A DNA stretch of 18,772 nucleotides from CAYFJO01 sp964343305 (lineage in GTDB: Bacteria; Planctomycetota; Planctomycetia; Pirellulales; Pirellulaceae): assembly GCA_964343305.1 (NCBI GenBank), contig CAYFJO010000200.1, positions 1-18,772 on the forward strand, in the 5' to 3' direction. Both the position numbers and the translations under genes were made by a program. The notes beneath the pieces were generated by a model, which searched no databases, was not told the DNA's origin, and saw only the letters and a program-made list of their open reading frames with translations. The first letter of the stretch is position 1. Each line of letters starts with the position of its first letter. Positions 1-7,395 of this stretch are shown here, piece by piece.

Positions 1-14
1 TCCCCTCATAAAAC

Positions 15-40
15 AGACGGATTAGGCAATCCGTCCTACT
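15..40. repeat. Single copy of the GGACGGATT palindrome (family A)
   Basis: Arms GACGGATT (16-23) and AATCCGTC (28-35) enclose a 4-nt loop, followed by the CTAC flank seen in the other copies. It lies downstream of the clan CD peptidase stop. It is the only unpaired copy in the window; a partner may lie to the left of the edge. No gene is visible in 1-95. Confidence 0.75.
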
Positions 41-95
41 TTGTTCTTGGACAAGTACTTAGGTGAACGCCCAGCCGGCAGGCGACGACGACCAC

Positions 96-1073
96 CTAAT
101 GATTCCGTCCATCATCTTCTTGTAAGTCCACATCTCCATCCACCGCCGCATAAAGCCGAGCCAACTCCGCAACGACCACCTCAACCTGCCGATAGTACTC
201 GTCCTCATCCATCTTTTCCTTGATCTCGCGCAGCCGCGACAATTCCAATTCCAGATTATCTCGCCGAGTACGAACATCGGCCGGCAACTCTTCTTCCACC
301 GAACTGCGAACTAAGTGAAACTGATTCCCCCGAAACCCATCAATCGCAGCCCCATCCTTCGCCGCCCGCGTCGCTCGCACTCCACGAAACCAATCCGCCT
401 GAGTCCCCAGTCCATCGCCGTTGTCATCGATCAACGCATGCTCCGTCGCCAGCCGTGCATCGTCTTCGTAAAACTCAGACACCTTTGCCGACGCCATCAA
501 GAATGCTTCGAGCAACGACGTCTGCTCATCTTTATCCAAATCCGCCGCCGGATCCGCAATGGCCGACGACATAAACCGACCAAACCGCGCATAGTTATGT
601 TCAGACCCGCTCCGAGTCGCCGTCACAATCACGCGACTCTCGCCCGTTAATCGATTCACAAACGGACCGCTTGATGATGCACAATTCACAATCGCCAGCG
701 GCCGCTGACACGTTTCGAGCCATTTGCCCAATTCGTTGGCAGTGACATCCGGCCCGCGCAAATTGAACTTCGCCGCCCGCCCGTCATACGTCCCGTGTCC
801 GATCAAGACCAGCCATAGCGGTTCGCTCGATTCACCGATCAAGTCCGACAATCTATGACGCAACCTTTCACGATCATTGCCTTTGCCGGTCTCCAAGCCG
901 ATCGATTCAAACTCAGCGTTTGCTTTTTCCGCCGCGGCTTTCCAATTGCCAGCCCATGACGCGAACGCCTCGTGATACTCATCCGTCCCCGGCGCTCCGA
1001 CGACGATGACGACATTCTGCCGAGCATCGTCGGCCGCAAGAAGAGTGGAAGCAACAAGTAGTATTGTAGTCAT
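96..1073 (-). CDS. Secreted clan CD (caspase/legumain-like) cysteine peptidase
   Basis: A 325-residue protein. The N-terminus (MTTILLVASTLLAA) looks like a short signal peptide, so it probably acts outside the cytoplasm. The clan CD dyad is visible: His93 in LIGHGTYDG after a hydrophobic strand, and Cys131 in LAIVNCASSSGPF after a second strand, the order and context of caspase/C13/C25-type peptidases. The last ~70 residues are charged and helical and resemble a coiled coil. The start was chosen at the second of two adjacent ATGs (1071-1076) because AGGAAG at 1078-1083 is spaced properly for it; the longer frame to 1109 would translate a repeat. It is the last gene of the MoxR/vWA operon, 72 bp after the vWA/amidotransferase-like gene. 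The family and dyad are read from sequence; the substrate is unknown. A role as effector or maturation protease of the operon is inference. Confidence 0.85.
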   Translation of the reverse strand: MTTILLVASTLLAADDARQNVVIVVGAPGTDEYHEAFASWAGNWKAAAEKANAEFESIGLETGKGNDRERLRHRLSDLIGESSEPLWLVLIGHGTYDGRAAKFNLRGPDVTANELGKWLETCQRPLAIVNCASSSGPFVNRLTGESRVIVTATRSGSEHNYARFGRFMSSAIADPAADLDKDEQTSLLEAFLMASAKVSEFYEDDARLATEHALIDDNGDGLGTQADWFRGVRATRAAKDGAAIDGFRGNQFHLVRSSVEEELPADVRTRRDNLELELSRLREIKEKMDEDEYYRQVEVVVAELARLYAAVDGDVDLQEDDGRNH

Positions 1074-1077
1074 CATT

Positions 1078-1083
1078 CTTCCT
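1078..1083 (-). promoter_or_regulatory. Ribosome binding site of the clan CD peptidase
   Basis: AGGAAG on the minus strand, 4 nt before the ATG at 1071-1073. Its first bases come from the CTACAG flank of the adjacent palindrome, so the repeat edge helps form this site. Confidence 0.55.
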
Positions 1084-1148
1084 GTAGGACGGATTTCCAA
1101 TCCGTCCACTCGAATCTCAGTTAAGGGACGGATTGGAAATCCGTCCTA
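1084..1148. repeat. Head-to-head pair of family A palindromes in an operon gap
   Basis: The first unit has arms 1087-1095 and 1099-1107 (9 bp, 3-nt loop TCC); the second has arms 1126-1134 and 1138-1146 (loop GGA). The second unit is the reverse complement of the first, so the pair forms a larger inverted repeat with GTA/TAC outer flanks. The pair fills the gap between two operon genes, and the TAG stop of the upstream gene (1146-1148) lies in its outer flank. Confidence 0.9.
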
Positions 1149-3518
1149 CGGCAATCCCTTCCAACGCCGAACGCCCCATTCGCCAACCAGCATCACCACG
1201 GCAAACAACATGATCCACCATTCATGCCAGATCGGCGAAACGCGCGCTTCCACCACCGGCACTTTTTCGCTCGGCAGATTCTTAGCAAACGAATCCAACT
1301 CGCCCATCTCAACAATCTCACCGCCCGTCTTCTCCGCGATTCGTTTCATCAAATCGCGATTCGGTGCGAGAGTTCGGAACTCGTCAGTCGCTGGTTCCGA
1401 TGTCCAACCCGTTTCGCGCGTGCCAACTTCTGTTCCGTCGTCTGCTTTCGCGACAACCGATGCCCGATAAGCACCCGGCGTACGCGGGACAAAGTCGGTG
1501 ACGTAGACGCCCGACTTTTTGTCACTCGGCTCGGCCGTGATTTCGACCGTGCTCTTGTCCGGCATCGTAACCTTGACCATCACCGACGCGTTGTCGAGTG
1601 GTTTGAACTCTTCGTTGAACACACGGACTTCCAGTCGAACCATACCCCCAGGCTTATCTCTCTGTCGCAGCGTGTCGATCTCAACTCGTTGTGGCACATC
1701 GGCGACCAGCCAACGCACCGTTTGCCGCCACGCTTTTTCGAGATCGCTCTCTTCGGCATCCTTGCGATGCAGGTTCCACATCCACATGTCGCCGATCAAC
1801 AGCGCTGCCGATCGACCATTGCCGAACCGCTGCACGACGAGCCCCGGATGTGTCACGCCCACGCTCGACTGAACACGAGCCAGTGCCGACGCGCCGGGCT
1901 TGATCGTCTTCACGATATTCAGCGTCTTAAACGACGGCATCTCGTCGAGGCGTTTTTCTTCGCCTTGCTCAGTTGCTCGCAATCGCACCCAAGGTTGCAA
2001 CCAACCTTCGCGCGTCAACTCCAATCGATACCCGTCAACATCTTCGCCCGTGCGAATCTTGTCGAGATAAATCGGCAACATCTCACCGATCGGCGTCCGA
2101 CGATAATCGCCGCCAGCGAACGACTCTTGCCCACCGAGCATCAAGAAGCCGCCACCGCGCTGGCTGACAAAATCGTGGACCAGCGTCATTTGATCCTGCG
2201 TGAAGAATCCGGCCTCGATGTCGTCCAAAATGATCGCGTGGTAGCCAAACAACTGATCGGCCGCCTTGGGAAATCCGTCGCGCAATTCCTCGGCGTCTAT
2301 CGTTCCCAAACGAATTGTCACCGGTTGGTCATATTGTTCGGTTTCCTCGTCCGTCTTGTCGAACCCGCGAAACAGCGGATTGGTCCGCTCGCCGGCTCGT
2401 CCGCGAAACGTGAACTTGGGCTCCTTGTTCGCGATCCGCACCAGCCCGACCAGATCCACCTCGTCGTCTTCCTCAAGCGCCCGTCGCAAAAACTTGTATT
2501 CCCAATTCGGCCGCCCGCAAACATACAACACCCGGTAAGGCCCCTCGCCACGATCGACCATCGCCAGCCGCGAGTTGTTCATCAACGTCGCCTCGCGACT
2601 TCTTTCTGGCTCTTCAAACTGCTCTTCTTCCGACTCGGAGAACACGCGGACTCGATAGAAACTGATTCCACTCTTCTCTGGTCGCAGTTGATACCGAACG
2701 ACCTGCGGCTTGCCGTCTTCGAGCTTGTGCAGCGTCTTGCTCTCGACCCGCTCGCCCTTTTCGTCCAACAACTCCGTGACGATCGGATTATCCGAGTAAC
2801 CGTGGCCCACAACTTCAGCCGTGATCATCACTGGCGACGCTTCGAAATTCGTCTGGCTCACCGAGACCCGTGTGACGCTCAGGTCGCGGGCAACGTCATC
2901 GTCACCAAGCACGACGGGATAAATCGGCGGCAACTCGTCCCACTTCACCGCGTCGTCATTGAAATCGGTCGCATTGCCATCGGTAAACAACAGCATGCCC
3001 GCTTTCGGTCGGCCTTTGAACCGACGCTTCAGCGTATTCAACGTGCTGGCAAGCGACGAACCGTTGCCGTCAAACGCCACGTCGGAAAAACCCGCCACCG
3101 GTTTCAGGCGCGAGTCATAAACATATCTCCGCACGTCAAAATCCTGACCCAGCCGAGTCTGCCAATCGGACTCTTTCGTCAGCTCATCCTTTAACAGTTC
3201 AGCGCGTGACTCGCGACTCCCTGGATCACGAACTTCTAGGCTCTGGCTATTGTCCGCTACCATCAGGAACAAATTCGCCCCTGGCCGAGGCTTGTTCTCG
3301 TGCAAATGCGGCTCCATCAAACAGATCGCCAGCACGACTACGCCGACCGTTTTAAGAATCGCCGCCGCCAATCGGAATCGCCCCGATGAAGCGATCCGGA
3401 CGTATGACCAAATGACCAACGCAATCGCCACGACGGCAAGCAACACCGCCAACGCCTTCACCCAAGTCGGCGCTTCAAACGTCGTGTGCGACAGGATGTA
3501 ACTGATTCGATCAAACAT
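1146..3518 (-). CDS. Membrane protein with vWA and glutamine-amidotransferase-like domains
   Basis: A 790-residue protein. Two membrane helices lie near residues 20-43 and 52-69, and another near the C-terminus (WWIMLFAVVMLVGEW), so the large middle part should be extracytoplasmic. A vWA-like domain carries MIDAS elements: D89-N-S-Q-S93 and D180 in LLFTDGN. Around residues 328-500 is a class I amidotransferase-like fold, with LYVCGRPNWEYKFLRRAL at its start and LMLGGQESFAGGDY where the nucleophile elbow would be. No Cys is present there, so it is probably not an active amidotransferase. Ig-like beta-rich stretches sit between and after these domains. The ATG at 3518 was preferred; a TTG at 3536 in the same frame is possible and neither has a strong ribosome binding site. 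It is the sixth gene of the MoxR operon. Confidence 0.88.
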   Translation of the reverse strand: MFDRISYILSHTTFEAPTWVKALAVLLAVVAIALVIWSYVRIASSGRFRLAAAILKTVGVVVLAICLMEPHLHENKPRPGANLFLMVADNSQSLEVRDPGSRESRAELLKDELTKESDWQTRLGQDFDVRRYVYDSRLKPVAGFSDVAFDGNGSSLASTLNTLKRRFKGRPKAGMLLFTDGNATDFNDDAVKWDELPPIYPVVLGDDDVARDLSVTRVSVSQTNFEASPVMITAEVVGHGYSDNPIVTELLDEKGERVESKTLHKLEDGKPQVVRYQLRPEKSGISFYRVRVFSESEEEQFEEPERSREATLMNNSRLAMVDRGEGPYRVLYVCGRPNWEYKFLRRALEEDDEVDLVGLVRIANKEPKFTFRGRAGERTNPLFRGFDKTDEETEQYDQPVTIRLGTIDAEELRDGFPKAADQLFGYHAIILDDIEAGFFTQDQMTLVHDFVSQRGGGFLMLGGQESFAGGDYRRTPIGEMLPIYLDKIRTGEDVDGYRLELTREGWLQPWVRLRATEQGEEKRLDEMPSFKTLNIVKTIKPGASALARVQSSVGVTHPGLVVQRFGNGRSAALLIGDMWMWNLHRKDAEESDLEKAWRQTVRWLVADVPQRVEIDTLRQRDKPGGMVRLEVRVFNEEFKPLDNASVMVKVTMPDKSTVEITAEPSDKKSGVYVTDFVPRTPGAYRASVVAKADDGTEVGTRETGWTSEPATDEFRTLAPNRDLMKRIAEKTGGEIVEMGELDSFAKNLPSEKVPVVEARVSPIWHEWWIMLFAVVMLVGEWGVRRWKGLP

Positions 3519-3560
3519 TGAGCAGTTTACTCGCAATCATTTCTTCGCGGCGCATTCTTT

Positions 3561-3643
3561 ACGCCAAAGGCGTTAAATACCATAGCCCTGGATAAGCCGT
3601 CTTCGGCGCCACCCTGGGTTACATTGTTTAGCCTCGTTGAGGC
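3561..3643. repeat. Cluster of three small palindromes (family G) in an operon gap
   Basis: ACGCC-AAA-GGCGT (3561-3573), GCCG-TCTT-CGGC within a longer imperfect stem containing CCCTGG/CCCTGGG (about 3586-3618), and GCCTC-GTT-GAGGC (3631-3643). It lies between the DUF4175-like gene and the vWA/amidotransferase-like gene. The layout resembles a compound REP element and differs from family A. Confidence 0.6.
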
Positions 3644-3657
3644 AACGAACACGACTG

Positions 3658-6600
3658 TCACCTTCCTTTTCCCAATCGTTCGTAATACTTGCGGACCTGT
3701 TCCGCATATTTGGGCGGCACAGGATCTCGATCGATTGGCACGACTGCATCCTTCGCAATGCGTTGCAGCAACTCTTCGGCCACGCGATCTCGCAATTCGT
3801 TCAGCGGCTCAAGCACCTGCATTCGAACAAGGTCCCAATTCGGTTCTTTTGAATGTCGTTGCATCTCGATTCGCATGCCTCTCGCACGATCGCGAATCCG
3901 CGCCACCTCCGAACTCAACTCCGGATCGTCTAACATTTCTTCCACATCGCGCAGTCGATCCGCCCATTCGACGAAATCCTCGCCGCCGATCGGAGCAAGG
4001 CTGCGACTCGCCTCATTCAAAAACTGATCGAGCCCATCCAATCGATTTTGCGGCTGGCCTTGTGAACTGTTTGGTTGGCCAGGCTGCTGCGACTTGCTCG
4101 GCTGTTCGCCGGGTTGCGGCTCACGGTTTTCGCCGAGCTTGTTGTTTTGACCGCCATCTTGTGAAGGATCTTGTTGCGAACCATCAGTCTGACGTGGATC
4201 GGCCTGCGCGACTTCATCTCCAAGTTCATCCGAGAGATTTTTCAACTCATCGTGAGCGCGTCGCAAAGCTTCGGTCTCGCCGCCCAGTACGCTTTCTGCC
4301 GCTTTCTCGATTCCTTTGCGCAACTCGCCGATTCCGCTGCGAGCGAGTTTTTCCTGGTTCTGTGCGTCTTCAGCCAAACCTCGCCGCAGCGAAAGGTCAG
4401 TCGAATCAAGTGCCCGTTCAACGCCCTTTTGCTTTGTCTCGCGGAAGGTGTCGTAAAGTTGCTCGGCCAACAGCGGCTCGGACTGCTCGGCGTCTTCGAC
4501 CGTTTGACGAACTCGGTCCAGCAGGTCGTTCAAATCCTGTTTTTGTTTTTGGATGTCTTCGCGGATTTGGTCGGCCGAGTTGTCTTCAGGGTCGCGCAGC
4601 GAGTTGGATTTCTCTTTCGGCATGGTCAGGTCGGCCAGCTTGTCCGCAAGTTCCTTTTCTTTGTCGTCCAGCTCTTTGGCCTGCTGGCGCATTTGTTTCA
4701 TTTCTTCGTTGAAACGGCCGGATGCCTTTTTGCGGAACTCGTCGCGCAGCTCTTCAAACTCGCGCTCGGCACGTGTGCCAGACGCAGCGGCTTGGGTGAC
4801 GAGACCTTCTTTGAGCGCCTCGGCAGATTGACGTGCGTTCTCGCGTGCCTTGTCGAGCTGCTGCTGCGCATCGGCCATGCGTTCCTGGTTTTGCGGCTCT
4901 TCGGTGCGCGATTTCAACTCGTCGGTGTCGCGCAGGATCTCTTGTTGCTCGTCGCGCAGGCGTTTGAGTTGCCGTTTGATGTCTTCTCGCTCGGCTTCGG
5001 TCTTGGCCCCTTCGAGTGCCGATTGCAGTTCTTTGATGCGTTTGTTCAGATCGCCTTGGCGGCGAGCCAACTCACGCAAGCGATTCAGCACTTGTCGCGT
5101 CTCCCGATCTTCGGCCAGTTGTTTGGGCTGAGCCGTGCGCTGCTGCTCGTATCGATTTTCGTCGTTCTTCAACTCCAATTGCTGAAGCTGCTGTTGCGAG
5201 CGATTCGACTGGCTTCCGCTGGAACTGCTGCTTTGCTGTTGCTGCTGGCTGGCTTTCATCACTTGATATTCGCGGGCGCGCAGTTTCAGTAGTGCTTGAT
5301 ACGCGGCTTGCTCCGAACCGAGACCAGGTTTCAGCGGATCGATCGCCGGGCCGGCATTCGCCTCGGTCAGATGCTCGATCGCCTCTTGCATGTGCTTTTG
5401 CACGTCGACGATGAATTGTTTCGACTGGGCGTCTTGCAGTTTTTCGGCCAGTGCGGTGGCTTGTTCAAGCGCTGCGGTTTGCGACTCGACGAGCAACTTC
5501 GTGTCGGCTGCAAAACTATCGGACGGTGTCGCGCTGATTTCGCGACGGGCGATTTTCCAGGTGGCGTTGATGATTTGCTTTTGTAGCTCGGTCAGCTTCT
5601 GCACTTCTTGCGGCACGCCGCCTTGTTGTTGCTGTTGCTGGGAGCCGCCCGGTGGTTGTTGGCCCTGCCTAAAAATCTCTTCGAAGTGACGGACTTCGGC
5701 GAAGTACATGTCGCTCGACGTGCGGCGCGGTTGGCCGTCGGGCCCCGCGTCTTCGGCCCAGAAGTGATACGACAGCAACTGGTCGGGCTCGGCATCTAGT
5801 TCTTCGAAGGCGACCAGATGATTCACGTCGACGCGTTCTTTGCCGGCGATCTGTTGGGCCAGCACGACGTCTTTGGCTTGCGAGCCGGGAATCATGTAGC
5901 TGACGCCGATCCGTGACAGGCCGTAGTCATCGTAGGCGTTAGCTTGAAGTTGCAGTTCCTCGATCGGTGAAACTTGCACGTCGCGCGATGGCTGGACGAG
6001 TTTCAAATCGGGCGGCTTGTTTGGCAGGACATTGATCACGATTTCTGGGGGCTGTTTGTTCGCGCGCCCTGCGTCGTCGACCAAATGCAACTCCATTCGA
6101 CGCGAGCGATCCATGGTGATCGTCATCTTGTAGCCGAAGTCGCCAAGACTTCGGGGCGTGTTGCTATCGTCGTCCGAAGTCTTGGCGACTTCGGCTACAG
6201 TTAGTTCGATCTCTTCGCCGTCCCGGCCGATTAGTTTGGCTTCGGCGACGGGTTTGTTCAGGTAACAGATCAGCGTCAGCTCTGTGCCTTCAATCGCGGA
6301 TACTTGGCGGATGTCTTGCACGAGTCGTTTTTCGAGTGACGTGTATTTTGGATAGACCAACTCGGCGTCGGCTCGATTCAGTCTTGGATACTCGAACACG
6401 CCGACGGTGAACGTGTCTGATTTTTGATCTGCGTAGGCGACGTGGTAGGTGATCGCGTGGTCGACCGATTGGATGCGGCCACCGAAAACGGGGTCGCTGA
6501 GGCTTTTTGACATCTCAACTAGTGAGAATTGGTCGTCTTCAAAAACGGGTTTCCGATCAGAAGAATCGAAGATACTATGATCGAGACTTTGTTTCGGTTC

Positions 6601-7314
6601 TGTTCCAGCTCGGATCGGTTCTTCATAAGTGGGTTGAAAAACCAACGATGCATCGGGCGGTAACGCACCCGTGAAGCGAGCTGTGACCAACAGGCTTGTG
6701 CCACGTTCGATTTCGGTGTTGCCAGGATGCACTTTGACCTGATACGTCGTCTCGTTGGATGAAGATGCTTCGTCGTTGTTAAGCGCGACGTTGTTTTCGC
6801 CGTTGACCGGCGGAGCGTAGTTTGCAAAACCTGACATCACAACCGCAAGCAGAATCACCGACGCGACGTTTGCGCCGAAGGCGAGCATCGTTCGCCACGC
6901 GGGGATGACACGTTGCCAGTTTCGGCCGTAGCCGTGGTAGATCGCTTGGCGGATGACACTTTGTTGCATGAAGCCGAATTGGCCGCCGGGGAGTTGTGGT
7001 TCTTGTTCGACGGCGGCGAGTAGGCATGAATCGAGTTCTGGATAGGCGGCTTCGATTTTTTGTGCGACCCAGGGGTAATTTCGCGCTTGGCGCAAGGCGA
7101 ACCAGACGCCGAGAATTGTCAGCACGACAGCGCTGGCGGTCAGGACGACGAATGCCGAGTCGAAGTACCAACCGGAGCGGTGGTTCATCGCCAAGATGAA
7201 CGCGGCGGTCGCGGTGACGGCAGCCCAGATGATGGTTAGCACGACAAGCAGGGCCAGTCGTCGGAAACGCCAGCCGACTTTATCGAGTTGTTGTTTGAGT
7301 TGTCGTTCGATCAT
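3658..7314 (-). CDS. Large DUF4175-like membrane protein with long coiled coil
   Basis: A 1218-residue protein. Three hydrophobic helices lie near residues 20-43, 51-74 and 143-166. A beta-rich extracytoplasmic part (about 190-540) is followed by a glutamine/proline-rich linker (~549-562), a Q/S-rich tract (~688-702), a long Glu/Lys/Arg/Gln coiled coil (~710-1010), a disordered G/Q/N/S/P-rich segment (~1040-1090) and a helical C-terminal domain. This architecture matches the large DUF4175-type protein that accompanies MoxR/DUF58/BatA genes in planctomycete operons; the match is from memory of the family. The start was set at ATG 7312-7314 because the upstream ATG (7341) adds nine residues abutting a repeat, but neither site has a strong ribosome binding site. 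An in-frame inverted repeat encodes residues ~372-396. The protein probably acts as a periplasmic scaffold; this is inference. Confidence 0.88.
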   Translation of the reverse strand: MIERQLKQQLDKVGWRFRRLALLVVLTIIWAAVTATAAFILAMNHRSGWYFDSAFVVLTASAVVLTILGVWFALRQARNYPWVAQKIEAAYPELDSCLLAAVEQEPQLPGGQFGFMQQSVIRQAIYHGYGRNWQRVIPAWRTMLAFGANVASVILLAVVMSGFANYAPPVNGENNVALNNDEASSSNETTYQVKVHPGNTEIERGTSLLVTARFTGALPPDASLVFQPTYEEPIRAGTEPKQSLDHSIFDSSDRKPVFEDDQFSLVEMSKSLSDPVFGGRIQSVDHAITYHVAYADQKSDTFTVGVFEYPRLNRADAELVYPKYTSLEKRLVQDIRQVSAIEGTELTLICYLNKPVAEAKLIGRDGEEIELTVAEVAKTSDDDSNTPRSLGDFGYKMTITMDRSRRMELHLVDDAGRANKQPPEIVINVLPNKPPDLKLVQPSRDVQVSPIEELQLQANAYDDYGLSRIGVSYMIPGSQAKDVVLAQQIAGKERVDVNHLVAFEELDAEPDQLLSYHFWAEDAGPDGQPRRTSSDMYFAEVRHFEEIFRQGQQPPGGSQQQQQQGGVPQEVQKLTELQKQIINATWKIARREISATPSDSFAADTKLLVESQTAALEQATALAEKLQDAQSKQFIVDVQKHMQEAIEHLTEANAGPAIDPLKPGLGSEQAAYQALLKLRAREYQVMKASQQQQQSSSSSGSQSNRSQQQLQQLELKNDENRYEQQRTAQPKQLAEDRETRQVLNRLRELARRQGDLNKRIKELQSALEGAKTEAEREDIKRQLKRLRDEQQEILRDTDELKSRTEEPQNQERMADAQQQLDKARENARQSAEALKEGLVTQAAASGTRAEREFEELRDEFRKKASGRFNEEMKQMRQQAKELDDKEKELADKLADLTMPKEKSNSLRDPEDNSADQIREDIQKQKQDLNDLLDRVRQTVEDAEQSEPLLAEQLYDTFRETKQKGVERALDSTDLSLRRGLAEDAQNQEKLARSGIGELRKGIEKAAESVLGGETEALRRAHDELKNLSDELGDEVAQADPRQTDGSQQDPSQDGGQNNKLGENREPQPGEQPSKSQQPGQPNSSQGQPQNRLDGLDQFLNEASRSLAPIGGEDFVEWADRLRDVEEMLDDPELSSEVARIRDRARGMRIEMQRHSKEPNWDLVRMQVLEPLNELRDRVAEELLQRIAKDAVVPIDRDPVPPKYAEQVRKYYERLGKGR
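6129..6199. repeat. Perfect 26-bp inverted repeat inside the DUF4175-like gene
   Basis: Arms 6129-6154 and 6174-6199 are exact reverse complements, separated by 19 bp. They begin and end with TGTAGCCGAAG / CTTCGGCTACA. The element is in frame and encodes VAEVAKTS, a short polar spacer, and SLGDFGYK, about residues 372-396 of the host protein. It is unrelated in sequence to the GGACGGATT family. Confidence 0.93.
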
Positions 7315-7342
7315 TTGTATGTCCAAAAAAATGGTTTTCATT

Positions 7343-7395
7343 CTGTAGGACGGTTTTTCAAACCGTCCCGGACGGATTGGAAATCTGTCCCACAG
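7343..7395. repeat. Head-to-head pair of family A palindromes spanning a gene end
   Basis: First unit arms 7348-7356/7360-7368 (variant core GGACGGTTT); second unit arms 7370-7378/7382-7390 with one mismatch. The outer flanks CTGTAGGAC and GTCCCACAG are inverted. The TGA stop of the BatA-like gene (7358-7360) lies inside the first unit, and about its last 12 residues (TVGQISNPSGTV) are encoded by the pair. Confidence 0.9.

Noticed and set aside
1224..3194. 656-codon open frame on the plus strand
   Set aside because: It is antisense to the vWA/amidotransferase-like gene, has no family signature, and is rich in Arg/His/Gln as expected of a shadow frame.
5210..5260. CTG/TTG-rich tract as a microsatellite of special interest
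   Set aside because: It encodes the Gln/Ser-rich linker of the DUF4175-like protein with mixed synonymous codons, so it is ordinary low-complexity coding sequence.
4171..5292. 373-codon open frame on the plus strand, Leu/Phe-rich, looks like a membrane protein
   Set aside because: It is the complement of the Glu/Lys/Gln coiled-coil region of the DUF4175-like gene, which gives Leu/Phe-rich complements automatically.
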